Of a stretch of DNA of 30,117 bases, positions 8,437 through 16,242 are shown one piece after another. The notes below the pieces were generated by a model, which had not been told where the DNA came from, did no database searches, and saw only the letters and a program-made list of their open reading frames with translations. The translations under genes and the position numbers were made by a program. Where the stretch lies: contig JAEXAH010000005.1 in the NCBI GenBank assembly GCA_023458315.1, forward strand, positions 1 to 30,117, written 5' to 3'. Within the stretch, counting starts at the first letter, position 1; each line of letters begins with the position of its first letter. Origin of the DNA: Pseudomonadota bacterium (GTDB lineage: Bacteria > Pseudomonadota > Alphaproteobacteria > Rhodospirillales > Magnetospirillaceae).

Positions 8437-9434
8437 CGGTCGTGCAGCTTGACGTGCCGGTCGAAATCGTGGCGCGCGGTCAGCGTGCGGATGGTGCCGG
8501 TCATGGAGCGCATGACCATGGAATGGCTGATGGCGCCGCCCTTGTGGAAGCGCACGCCCTTCAGCAGATGGCCATCGGTGATGCCGGTGGCGGCGAACAT
8601 GACGTCGCCGCGCACCATCTGGTCCACGTCCCACTTGGCGTTCAGGTCGTCGATACCGGCGCGGCGGGCGCGCTGTCTTTCGTCCTCGCCGCGCAGCATC
8701 AGACGGCACTGCATCTGGCCGCCCAGGCACTTGAGGCCGGCGGCGGCCAGCACGCCCTCGGCGGCACCGCCCGAACCCATATAGAGGTCTATACCGGTTT
8801 CCGGCAGGCCGACGGCGATGGCGCCCGAGACGTCGCCGTCCTCGATCAGCACCACGCGGGCACCCGCATCATAGATGCGGCCCAGCAATTCGGCGTGGCG
8901 CGGGCGGTCCAGCATGCACACCGTCAAATCGGTGACGGCCATGCCCTTGGCGGCGGCGACGCGGGCCAGGTTTTCCTCGGGCTCGCGGTCCAGGTCGATG
9001 ATGCCCTTGGGCAGATGGCCGCCGACCGCGATCTTTTCCATGTACACGCCCTTGGGCACATGCAGGAACGAGCCGGAATCGGTGGCGGCCACCACCGACA
9101 GGGCGTTGTGGCTGGCCTTGGCGCAGATGGTGACGCCTTCGATGGCGGTCAGGGCGATATCGACGCGCGGTCCCTTGTCGGTGCCCACATGCTCGCCGTC
9201 ATGCAGCGGCTGCGCCGTGTCCTCGGCATCGCCGTTGACGATGATTCCGTCCATGGCCAGGCTGTTCAGGGCCTCGCGCATGGCGGCCGAGGCGGCCTCG
9301 TCCGCCGCCTTCTCGTCGCCGCGTCCGACCCAGCGTCCGGCGGCCAGGGCGCTGGCCTCGGTGACGCGCACCACCTCCAGCGCCAGATTGCGGTCCAACG
9401 CCTGCGGCGGCGGCACGAAGAACTTGTTGGGCAT
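8433..9434 (-). CDS. glpX: GlpX-family (class II) fructose-1,6-bisphosphatase, active site altered
   Basis: A 333-aa homologue of GlpX, the class II fructose-1,6-bisphosphatase of gluconeogenesis. The fold-wide similarity is clear: RVTEASALAAGRWVGRGD, D45 (E. coli D33 ligand), GVYMEKIAVGG, LDRPRH, GSGGAAEGV (Glu equivalent to E213) and ATGITDG. The core motif, normally DP(I/L)EGT, reads T96-A-I-E-G-V101. By alignment from memory with E. coli GlpX, the metal ligand D85 is Thr96 and the catalytic T90 is Val101; E57 is D69, with a one-residue deletion nearby. Phosphatase activity is therefore doubtful, although the gene remains intact inside its conserved operon. It starts 13 bases after hom, with GGGGGC before the ATG. 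Whether the cell has another FBPase cannot be seen here. Confidence 0.85.
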   Translation of the reverse strand: MPNKFFVPPPQALDRNLALEVVRVTEASALAAGRWVGRGDEKAADEAASAAMREALNSLAMDGIIVNGDAEDTAQPLHDGEHVGTDKGPRVDIALTAIEGVTICAKASHNALSVVAATDSGSFLHVPKGVYMEKIAVGGHLPKGIIDLDREPEENLARVAAAKGMAVTDLTVCMLDRPRHAELLGRIYDAGARVVLIEDGDVSGAIAVGLPETGIDLYMGSGGAAEGVLAAAGLKCLGGQMQCRLMLRGEDERQRARRAGIDDLNAKWDVDQMVRGDVMFAATGITDGHLLKGVRFHKGGAISHSMVMRSMTGTIRTLTARHDFDRHVKLHDR

Positions 9435-9447
9435 GCGGGGCGCCCCC

Positions 9448-10740
9448 TTACATGTGCTCGATGCGGATGATGCGCGGCGGCTCGACCACCGCCTGCAAGG
9501 CGCCGATGCGGGCCACGGCGCGTTCCATGGCGGCCTCGTCGGTGTCGTGCAGGGTCATGACCATGGGCACGGTTTCGCCCGGGGCGCGGCCCGGCTGGAT
9601 CATCTGCTCCACCGACACCTGCTCGTCGCGCAGGGCGGCGGACACGTCGGCCAGCACGCCGGGGCGGTCCACCACCGTCAGCCGCATGTAATAGGCGCCC
9701 TGGCGGGCGGCCAGCGGCGCGGCGGGCAGCGCCTTCAGCGCGCCGACCGGCACGCCGAAGGTGGGGGTGCGGCAGCCGCGGGCGATGTCCACCAGATCGG
9801 CGGCCACCGCCGAGGCGGTGGGACCGGCACCGGCGCCACGGCCTTCATAGATGGAGCGGCCGACGAAATCGCCCTCGGCCACCACGGCGTTGAACACGCC
9901 GTCGACACGGGCGATGGCGGCCTTGACCGGCACCATGCAGGGATGGACCCGCTGTTCGATGCCGGTGTCGGTCTTGCGGGCGATGCCCAGCAGCTTGATG
10001 CGATAGCCCAGTTTTTCCGCGAAATCGATGTCCACCGCCGAAACGTGGCGGATACCCTCGATATGCATGGCCTGGAAATCCACCGGGGTGGCAAAGGCCA
10101 GGCTGGTCAGGATGCACAGCTTGTGGGCGGCGTCGACGCCGTCGATGTCGAAGCTGGGATCGGCCTCGGCATAGCCCAGGGCCTGCGCCTCGGCCAGCAC
10201 GTCGCCAAAATCGCGGCCGGTTTCGCGCATGGTGGTCAGGATGTAGTTGCAGGTGCCGTTCAGGATGCCCGTCACCTGGCTGAAGGTGTTGCCCGCCAGC
10301 CCTTCCTTCAGCGCCTTGATGATCGGGATGCCGCCCGCCACCGCCGCCTCGAAGGCCAGGGCGACGCCCTTGCCTTCGGCCAGGGTGGCGAGTTGGGTGC
10401 CGTGATGGGCCAGCAGCGCCTTGTTGGCGGTGACGACGTGCAGGCCACGGCCCAGGGCGGTTTCCACCACCTGCTTGGCGATGCCGTCCGAGCCGCCGAT
10501 CACTTCGACGATGACGTCGGCGTCGGCCTCGGCGGCCATCTTGGCGGCGTCCTCGTACCACGCCACGTCGGCGGCGATGGCGACGCCGCGATCCTTGGAC
10601 CGGTCACGGGCCGACACCGCCACCACCTTGAGCGGACGGCCCGAGCGGGCGGCGATCACCTCGGCATTGTCGTTCAACAGCTTGACCAGACCGGCACCGA
10701 CGGTGCCCAGGCCGGCGATTGCAATCTTCAACGGGTTCAT
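9448..10740 (-). CDS. hom: Homoserine dehydrogenase
   Basis: A 430-aa enzyme reducing aspartate semialdehyde to homoserine with NAD(P)H, the branch point to threonine, methionine and isoleucine. It has an N-terminal Rossmann motif IAGLGTVGAGLV (residues 6-17), the catalytic-domain segment GILNGTCNYILTTM and the region DIDGVDAAHKL. The C-terminal ACT domain (from about residue 350, LTVVDRPGVLADVSAAL) usually binds threonine for feedback control. The start ATG shares one base with the aminotransferase stop (TGATG at 10738-10742), so translation is probably coupled. Confidence 0.96.
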   Translation of the reverse strand: MNPLKIAIAGLGTVGAGLVKLLNDNAEVIAARSGRPLKVVAVSARDRSKDRGVAIAADVAWYEDAAKMAAEADADVIVEVIGGSDGIAKQVVETALGRGLHVVTANKALLAHHGTQLATLAEGKGVALAFEAAVAGGIPIIKALKEGLAGNTFSQVTGILNGTCNYILTTMRETGRDFGDVLAEAQALGYAEADPSFDIDGVDAAHKLCILTSLAFATPVDFQAMHIEGIRHVSAVDIDFAEKLGYRIKLLGIARKTDTGIEQRVHPCMVPVKAAIARVDGVFNAVVAEGDFVGRSIYEGRGAGAGPTASAVAADLVDIARGCRTPTFGVPVGALKALPAAPLAARQGAYYMRLTVVDRPGVLADVSAALRDEQVSVEQMIQPGRAPGETVPMVMTLHDTDEAAMERAVARIGALQAVVEPPRIIRIEHM

Positions 10741-11969
10741 CAGCCAGCCACCGCGCGTTGTTTTTCGGATTCTTCCAGGACCTTGTCGTAATTGCCCAGG
10801 AAGGACTTGATGTTGCGCACCGCCTGACGGGTGCGCTGGGTGTTCTCCACCAGGCCGATACGGACGTAATTGTCGCCGTATTCGCCGAAGCCGATGCCCG
10901 GCGCCACCGCCACCTGCGCCTCGCGCATCAGCAGCTTGGAGAATTCCAGCGAGCCGAGATGGGCGAAGGGCTTGGGGATGGGCGCCCAGGCGAACATGGT
11001 GGCGGGCGGGCTGGGCACATCCCAACCGGCGGCGTGCAGACCCTCGATCAGCACGTCGCGCCGCGCCTTGTAAAGCTGGCGGATGTCCTCGACGCAATCC
11101 TGCGGCCCGTTCAGGGCGGCGGTGGCCGCCACCTGGATCGGGGTGAAGGCGCCGTAATCCAGGTACGACTTGATGCGGCCCAGGGCGGCGATCAGCTTCT
11201 TGTTGCCCGCCGCGAAGCCGATGCGCCAGCCCGGCATGTTGTAGGTCTTGGACATGGAGGTGAATTCCACCGCGATATCCTTGGCGCCGGGCACCTGAAG
11301 GATCGACGGCGGCGGCGCCACGTCGAAATAGATTTCCGAATAGGCCAGATCGGACAGAATCCAGATGCCGTGATGGCGGCAGAAATCCACCACCTGACCA
11401 TAGAAATCCAGATCGGCCAGCAGCGCCGTCGGGTTGCTGGGATAGTTCAGCACCAGGGCGATGGGCTTGGGCACCGAATGGCGCACCGCGCGGTCAAGGG
11501 CGCGCAGGAAATCGGCATCCGGCGTCACCGGCACGTAGCGGCAGGAACCGCCCGCGATGATGAAGCCATAGGGATGGATCGGGTAGCTGGGGTTGGGCAC
11601 CAGCACCACGTCGCCGGGGCTGGTGATGGCGTTGGCGAGGTTCGCCAGACCTTCCTTGGAGCCCAGGGTGACGATGCATTCGCTTTCCTGGTCCAGCGAA
11701 ACGCCGAAGCGGCGCTGATAGTAATTGACCAGGGCCTTGCGCAATCCGGGGATGCCGCGGCTCATGGAATAGCGGTGGGCGCGCGGGTTGCGCGCCGCCT
11801 CGACCAGCTTGTCGACGATGTGGTCGGGGGTGGGCTGGTCGGGATTGCCCATGCCGAAATCGATGATGTCGTCGCCGGAAGCTCGGGCTCGGGCCTTCAT
11901 TGCGTTCACCTCGGCGAACACATAGGGGGGAAGGCGCTTGATCCGATGGAATTCTTGTTCCGTGCTCAT
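10740..11969 (-). CDS. Class I/II PLP aminotransferase (AlaC / LL-DAP aminotransferase-like)
   Basis: A 409-aa fold-type I aminotransferase. The Schiff-base lysine is K241 in TSMSKTYNMPGWRIGF. Other visible motifs are DFGMGNPDQPTP, NYPSNPTA, the DLAYSEIYFD aspartate/tyrosine pair and the phosphate arginine of YVRIGLV. The RIKRLPPYVFAEV start is typical of the AlaC-like group often annotated as LL-diaminopimelate or alanine/aspartate aminotransferase; the exact substrate is uncertain. The position ahead of hom suggests aspartate-family metabolism. ATG 11969 is chosen because AAAGAG lies before it; an in-frame ATG at 11993 would add 8 residues and has a weaker site. Confidence 0.85.
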   Translation of the reverse strand: MSTEQEFHRIKRLPPYVFAEVNAMKARARASGDDIIDFGMGNPDQPTPDHIVDKLVEAARNPRAHRYSMSRGIPGLRKALVNYYQRRFGVSLDQESECIVTLGSKEGLANLANAITSPGDVVLVPNPSYPIHPYGFIIAGGSCRYVPVTPDADFLRALDRAVRHSVPKPIALVLNYPSNPTALLADLDFYGQVVDFCRHHGIWILSDLAYSEIYFDVAPPPSILQVPGAKDIAVEFTSMSKTYNMPGWRIGFAAGNKKLIAALGRIKSYLDYGAFTPIQVAATAALNGPQDCVEDIRQLYKARRDVLIEGLHAAGWDVPSPPATMFAWAPIPKPFAHLGSLEFSKLLMREAQVAVAPGIGFGEYGDNYVRIGLVENTQRTRQAVRNIKSFLGNYDKVLEESEKQRAVAG

Positions 11970-11993
11970 GGTGACGACTCTTTCATCCGCCAA

Positions 11994-12019
11994 TCCGGCC
12001 TCGGCAAGACAAGGCCGGA
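11994..12019 (-). promoter_or_regulatory. Leader hairpin before the aminotransferase-hom-glpX-recJ operon
   Basis: A perfect 8-bp stem (TCCGGCCT with AGGCCGGA) encloses a 10-base loop and ends 25 bases before the chosen start. It could be a leader structure or chance in GC-rich DNA. No convincing -35/-10 pair was found upstream. Confidence 0.3.
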
Positions 12020-12096
12020 AAAGCCCTTATGCGAGGATTGGGAAGGGGCCAGTTCTAGCGCGCCCCCGGTCAAGAATCGACATCTTTTTGAAGGGT

Positions 12097-12354
12097 TCAG
12101 CCGCCGTCCAGCGGGTGGCGGCAGCCCCAGGCGGCCAGGATGCGCTCCATCTCCGGGCGCACGAAATGGCGGGCGGCGTCGGCGTCGTAGCCTTCGGCCA
12201 GCAGCGCGTCGTAATCGGTCAGTTCATGACGGACATAGGCGGTCAGCGCCGCCCAGGCGGCGGCCTGGGCCGAAGCCGGGCGCAGACCCGGCGAATCCAT
12301 GGCGTGATCCAGGATGGCGGCGCGCTCGAACCGTGGCACGCCGGGGGCGATCAC
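12097..12354 (-). CDS. DUF2293-family protein (start uncertain)
   Basis: A small protein of unknown function. The C-terminal half (YVRHELTDYDALLAEGY, then ARHFVRPEM and ILAAWG) matches the DUF2293 pattern common in alphaproteobacteria. The first standard start in frame is GTG at 12354, giving 85 aa. However, codons upstream (about 12355-12400) still read like family sequence (RRDRVAQALA before VIAPGVPRF), and no ATG, GTG or TTG exists there before an in-frame stop inside the preceding ompA-like gene. The real start may be a CTG at 12360 or another unusual codon, translation may be coupled to the ompA-like stop at 12401, or the true start may have been lost. Probably cotranscribed with the lipoprotein gene. 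Confidence 0.6.
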   Translation of the reverse strand: MIAPGVPRFERAAILDHAMDSPGLRPASAQAAAWAALTAYVRHELTDYDALLAEGYDADAARHFVRPEMERILAAWGCRHPLDGG

Positions 12355-12400
12355 CGCCAGCGCCTGGGCGACGCGGTCGCGGCGGCCGCCCGGCGGCCGG

Positions 12401-13426
12401 TCAGATGACGTCGATATAGACCTTGGCCCCGGCCTCGGTCACGGCGGTGACGGGTTCGCCGCCCACCATGATCTTGCCCGCGGGCACGCCGCGCCGGGTC
12501 AGTTCGCGGGCCACCGCGTCGGCCCGCTTCATGGCGGTATCCAGGCCGCCCATGACCTGGGCCACGGCATCGCCGCCGAACACCGGCGGCGGGGCATAGC
12601 CGACCACCCGCACCACGCCGCCGGTCTGGCGGTACAGGCGGGCGACCTCGGCCACGGCGGCGCGGTCGGCGCTGCTCAGCTTGCTGCCGCTGTCGAAATC
12701 CAGGGTCGCCACCTGGAAGCTGGCCGAAGGCTCGGGGATCGGGGCGGGCGCCGCCAGGCCCTTGCCGCCACCCTTCGAACGGCGCGACGACGGCGGCACC
12801 AGATGGATGGGTTCCTCTTCGCGCAGGCCATAGCCGCCGCCCGAACCGTAAGAGGCGGGCATGGCGACCAGACCGGGAGTGACGGTCTGCGACGCCGATT
12901 CGGCCAGACGGCGCTGGAACTGTTCCTGCAACGGACGGCGGCCGCGCACCGGCACGGTTTCCGGAATGTCGGCGGCGGCGGGCGGAACCATGTTGACGCT
13001 GCCGGGCGGGGCGTTGGGGCCTTCGTCGCGGGCGGCCAGCGCTTGCGAGGTGACGACGGGCTTGGGCGGCACCGCGCCTTCGGGCAACTGCGCCACCTGG
13101 GCGTCGGTCGCGGGCTGGGTGCGGCGGGCCAGTTGCTTGGTCGGCGCGATCTCGCGCCGCACCGGCTCGGCGTATTTGGAATTGTTCTTGTCGGCGGGCA
13201 GGCCCTTGGCCAGATCCTTGCGGGAATCGGCCGATTGCTTGGCGTCGCCCGGCTTGCCGACCGGGGAGGCCACGGCCGGTTCGTCGCTTTCGAACCAACT
13301 GACCGGATTGACGTAATCGGGGACCGAGGAACAGCCCGTCAGCATGGTCACGGCGAAAACAACCTTAACGGCCGTCAGCGCGCGCTTGCGGCTGAAACCG
13401 GTCTTCAGATCGATGCGACCCAACAT
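12401..13426 (-). CDS. OmpA-domain lipoprotein
   Basis: A 341-aa predicted outer-membrane lipoprotein. A basic N-region (to about residue 16) and a hydrophobic stretch end in the lipobox LTGC (Cys about 31). A long Pro/Ala/Arg-rich linker follows (about 35-225). The C-terminal OmpA-like domain (about 230-341) has a FDSGS segment after its first strand, RVVGYA and the KRADAVARELTRRGV helix, the region that holds peptidoglycan in Pal/OmpA proteins. ATG 13426 was chosen because GGGGTGGTGG lies just before it and it gives a coherent signal peptide; an ORF start at 13474 would add 16 non-signal residues. Likely envelope anchoring; the specific role is unknown. Confidence 0.8.
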   Translation of the reverse strand: MLGRIDLKTGFSRKRALTAVKVVFAVTMLTGCSSVPDYVNPVSWFESDEPAVASPVGKPGDAKQSADSRKDLAKGLPADKNNSKYAEPVRREIAPTKQLARRTQPATDAQVAQLPEGAVPPKPVVTSQALAARDEGPNAPPGSVNMVPPAAADIPETVPVRGRRPLQEQFQRRLAESASQTVTPGLVAMPASYGSGGGYGLREEEPIHLVPPSSRRSKGGGKGLAAPAPIPEPSASFQVATLDFDSGSKLSSADRAAVAEVARLYRQTGGVVRVVGYAPPPVFGGDAVAQVMGGLDTAMKRADAVARELTRRGVPAGKIMVGGEPVTAVTEAGAKVYIDVI

Positions 13427-13570
13427 GGTATGACCACCACCCCAGAATGACGTAGAAAATGGACGCTCAGCCAACTTTTACGGCATCTTCACGTTTATCA
13501 GGCTGGCGTTCGAAAGTATATAGGCCAAGAAGGGCGCCGCGAAGGGGGATGGCCGTTGTTCGGGCTTCGG

Positions 13571-13579
13571 TGTTATGCT
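13571..13579 (+). promoter_or_regulatory. Possible extended -10 of the phaC promoter
   Basis: TGTTATGCT fits an extended -10 (TGnTATnnT) 61 bases before the phaC start. No good -35 lies at the usual distance. The 214-bp divergent gap also contains AGTATATAGG near 13517, which could serve either direction. Confidence 0.3.
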
Positions 13580-13640
13580 CTCCTGGGATTGCCGCCAAAT
13601 GTTTGATCGCCTTCCGTAAAAGCTTCAGACGAGGACACAT

Positions 13641-15437
13641 ATGGCTGAGGAAAAGGGTGCCGAAATCAAGATGGTCGACCCTGCTGAACTGTCCAAGGCG
13701 ATGTCCAATATCGCCGAGCGAAGCCAGCGCATAGTGGCGGACTTTCTCAGTCGTCAATCGGCTGAACCGGCCAATTTCAACTTTGATCCACTGAATATCG
13801 GCAATGCGTTTCTAGAGATGACCGCAAAGCTGATGACCGATCCTGCGAAATTGGTCGAGGCCAATTTCAACCTGTGGCAGGATTACATGGCGCTGTGGCA
13901 GAACACGGCCCTGCGCTTCATGGGCGAGCATGCCGATCCGGTGGCCAAGCCCGATGCCGCCGACCGTCGTTTCAAGGACGAGATGTGGGAGGAGAACGAA
14001 GTCTTCGACTTCATCAAGCAATCCTACCTGCTGTCCGCCCGCTACATGAACGGCGTGGTGCACGGGGTCGAGGGACTGGACGAGCACACGGCGCAGAAGC
14101 TGGATTTCTATACCCGGCAGTTCGTGGATGCCATGGCGCCGTCCAACTTCGTGCTGACCAACCCCGAGGTGCTGCGCGCCACCGTGGAATCCGGCGGCGA
14201 GAATTTGCTGAAGGGCCTCAACAATCTGCTTGAGGATCTGGAACGCGGCCACGGCAAGCTCAGCATCAAGATGACCGATTACGACGCCTTCAAGGTGGGC
14301 GAGAACATCGCCGTCACCCCGGGCAAGGTGGTCTATCAGAACGACCTGATGCAGTTGGTCCAGTACACCCCCACCACCGACAAGGCGCTGAAGGCGCCGC
14401 TGCTGGTGGTGCCGCCGTGGATCAACAAGTTCTACATCCTCGATCTGCGCGCCAAGAACAGCTACATCAAATGGGCGGTGGATCAGGGCCACACGGTGTT
14501 CGTGATCTCGTGGGTCAATCCCGACGAGGCGCTGGCCGCCAAGGGCTTCGAGGATTACATGCTGGAAGGCCCGCTGGCGGCGCTGGACGCCATCGAACAG
14601 GCCACCGGCGAGCGTCAGGCCAACATCGTCGGCTATTGCCTGGGCGGCACCCTGACCGTGTGCACCCTGGCCTACATGGCCGCCAAGGGCGACGACCGCA
14701 TCCTGTCGGCCACGCTGTTCACCACCATGACCGACTTCAAGGAGCCGGGCGAACTGGGGGTGTTCATCGACGAGGAGCAGCTCAGCAACATCGAAAACAT
14801 GATGAGCGAGCACGGCTACCTGGATGGCCGCGACATGGCCATGACCTTCAACATGTTGCGGGCCAACGACCTGATCTGGTCGTTCGTGGTCAACAATTAC
14901 CTGTTGGGCAAGGATCCGTTCCCGTTCGATCTGCTGTACTGGAACTCGGATTCCACCCGCATGCCCGCCGCCATGCACAGCTTCTACCTGCGCAAGATGT
15001 ACCAGGAAAACCAGTTGGTGGTTCCGGGCGGCATCACCCTGGCGGGCGTGCCGATCGAACTGTCGAAGATCAAGACCCCCATCTACATGCTGTCCACGCG
15101 TGAGGATCATATCGCGCCGTGGAAGAGCACGTTCTCGCTGACCCAGAACACCTCGGGCCCGGTCAAGTTCGTGCTGGCCGCCTCGGGCCACATCGCGGGC
15201 GTGGTCAACCCGCCCGCCGCCAACAAGTACTGCTATTGGACCAACGCCAAGAAGGTGAAGAACCCCGACACCTGGCTGAACGGCGCCAAGCAGGAAGAAG
15301 GCTCGTGGTGGCCCGACTGGCATGCCTGGGCGTCCAAGTTCGCCGGTCCCCAGGTCGCCGCCCGCGTGCCGGGCGACGGCAAGCTGAAGGCGTTGGACGA
15401 CGCTCCGGGCTCCTACGTCAAGGCCCGCGCGGTCTAG
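13641..15437 (+). CDS. phaC: Class I poly(3-hydroxyalkanoate) synthase PhaC
   Basis: A 598-aa polymerase that joins (R)-3-hydroxyacyl-CoA into PHA at the granule surface. The lipase-like box is GYCLGG with nucleophile C333; the catalytic Asp is D489 (STREDHIAPW) and the general-base His is H517 (ASGHIAG). Spacing and length agree with class I single-subunit enzymes such as that of Cupriavidus (about 590 aa). The N-terminal domain (about 1-200) carries the usual FNLWQDYMALWQ region. GAGGA sits 6 bases before the ATG. It stands alone, without phaA, phaB or phasin genes in the window, and has its own terminator. Confidence 0.97.
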   Translation: MAEEKGAEIKMVDPAELSKAMSNIAERSQRIVADFLSRQSAEPANFNFDPLNIGNAFLEMTAKLMTDPAKLVEANFNLWQDYMALWQNTALRFMGEHADPVAKPDAADRRFKDEMWEENEVFDFIKQSYLLSARYMNGVVHGVEGLDEHTAQKLDFYTRQFVDAMAPSNFVLTNPEVLRATVESGGENLLKGLNNLLEDLERGHGKLSIKMTDYDAFKVGENIAVTPGKVVYQNDLMQLVQYTPTTDKALKAPLLVVPPWINKFYILDLRAKNSYIKWAVDQGHTVFVISWVNPDEALAAKGFEDYMLEGPLAALDAIEQATGERQANIVGYCLGGTLTVCTLAYMAAKGDDRILSATLFTTMTDFKEPGELGVFIDEEQLSNIENMMSEHGYLDGRDMAMTFNMLRANDLIWSFVVNNYLLGKDPFPFDLLYWNSDSTRMPAAMHSFYLRKMYQENQLVVPGGITLAGVPIELSKIKTPIYMLSTREDHIAPWKSTFSLTQNTSGPVKFVLAASGHIAGVVNPPAANKYCYWTNAKKVKNPDTWLNGAKQEEGSWWPDWHAWASKFAGPQVAARVPGDGKLKALDDAPGSYVKARAV

Positions 15438-15464
15438 ATTTAAGGTCTTTTTTCCTGAATGCGG

Positions 15465-15500
15465 CGGCATCGGTTTCAACCGGTGCCGTCGTTTCTTTTT
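15465..15500 (+). terminator. Rho-independent terminator of phaC
   Basis: A 9-bp stem, CGGCATCGG with CCGGTGCCG (one G-T pair), has loop TTTCAA and is followed by TCGTTTCTTTTT. It lies 27 bases past the phaC stop. Confidence 0.85.
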
Positions 15501-15814
15501 GGGTATGTCAGCGGGACCTGTTGGTGGTCCGGGACCGTTTGGCTTTCGTCATGGCCGGGCTTGACCCGGCCATCCACGTTTTCCCGGCCGCACCATGCTG
15601 GACGGCACCGCGTGGATGCGCGGATCAAGTCCGCGCATGACGGCTGTATTGTGCTGCAAAGTCCCGCGAAACGTCGCTGGTGGTGCCCCACATGAACCAC
15701 CAACAGCCTGCGCAGACATGGCCTTCATTTTGCGTCCTGGGATTGTGTTCCTTGACGGCGATGGTAATTTTTTGATAAGAACATACAAGGAACATTTTCG
15801 CGGGAGAATTCAAA
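15501..15814. other. Intergenic region with nested inverted repeats and a possible promoter
   Basis: No gene is seen between phaC and the 15815 gene. The stretch holds the repeat at 15547-15642 and an outer 11-bp inverted pair (CTGTTGGTGGT 15518-15528, ACCACCAACAG 15696-15706). The last 90 bases are A+T-richer and contain TTGACG (15752-15757) and GATAAG (15774-15779) 16 bases apart, a weak promoter candidate for the next gene. Confidence 0.5.
15547..15642. repeat. Inverted pair of 32-bp palindromic repeats
   Basis: Left arm 15547-15578 (CGTCATGGCCGGGC-TTGACCCGGCCATCCACG) and right arm 15611-15642 (CGTGGATGCGCGGATC-AAGTCCGCGCATGACG) share the same ends in opposite orientation. Each has its own hairpin: GGCCGGGC/ACCCGGCC and TGCGCGGA/TCCGCGCA. 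The CGTCATG...CATCCACG framework is a well-known dispersed repeat of alphaproteobacterial intergenic DNA. The core stems differ while base pairing is kept, which points to selection on structure. Confidence 0.75.
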
Positions 15815-16231
15815 ATGGGTGCGTTCGAGGCGGCGAGCTTGGGCTTGCAGGGCTTATCGATGGTTGCCGGGCATCAGCAGGCGTCCAAGGCGGCGAAGGC
15901 CCAGGCGGCGCAGATCGAGGCGCAGAATGCCTATGCGCAGCAGCAGCAGAACATCAAGGCCAAGCAGCAGCGGGATCTGCTCAACCGGCAATTGGCCTCG
16001 ACCCGGGCGCGGCTGGCGGCGGGCGGTATCGGCATGGGCTCCGGGTCCGGTCAGGCGCTGATGTCGGGCATGGTGCGTGACAGCGAAGAACAATTGACCG
16101 ACCAGCAGGCGCTTCTGGATGCCCGCGCCAGCAACGCCGCCGACCAGGGATCGTCCGGCGACGGGTTGATGCAGGGGCTGGCGCTGGCCCGCCAGGGGCT
16201 CAACCTGTTCGAGAAGGCGTGGGGCAAGTAG
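15815..16231 (+). CDS. Small Ala/Gln-rich protein resembling phage virion accessory proteins
   Basis: A 138-aa protein of unassigned function. A short hydrophobic N-terminus (GAFEAASLGLQGLSMVAG) leads into a charged helix rich in Ala, Gln and Lys (about 20-65), then ASTRARLAAGGIGMGSGSGQ and a second acidic helix. This layout, N-terminal small-residue patch, long Gln/Ala helix and RA-aaGv-..SGS motif, is what I associate with short virion-interior or DNA-transfer proteins of tailed phages. No other phage gene is near, so it may be a remnant or a domesticated gene. GGGAGAA sits 6 bases before the ATG. It ends 11 bases from the convergent neighbour. Confidence 0.5.
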   Translation: MGAFEAASLGLQGLSMVAGHQQASKAAKAQAAQIEAQNAYAQQQQNIKAKQQRDLLNRQLASTRARLAAGGIGMGSGSGQALMSGMVRDSEEQLTDQQALLDARASNAADQGSSGDGLMQGLALARQGLNLFEKAWGK

Positions 16232-16242
16232 GGAAGGAAGGC

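Noticed and set aside
9190..9250. Loss of the E57 metal ligand in GlpX
   Set aside because: With a one-residue deletion the position aligns to Asp69, a conservative change; only the D85 and T90 replacements are retained as a finding.
13467..13757. A 96-codon minus-strand ORF over the phaC start
   Set aside because: It overlaps the phaC N-terminus and its ribosome site on the opposite strand, and resembles nothing.
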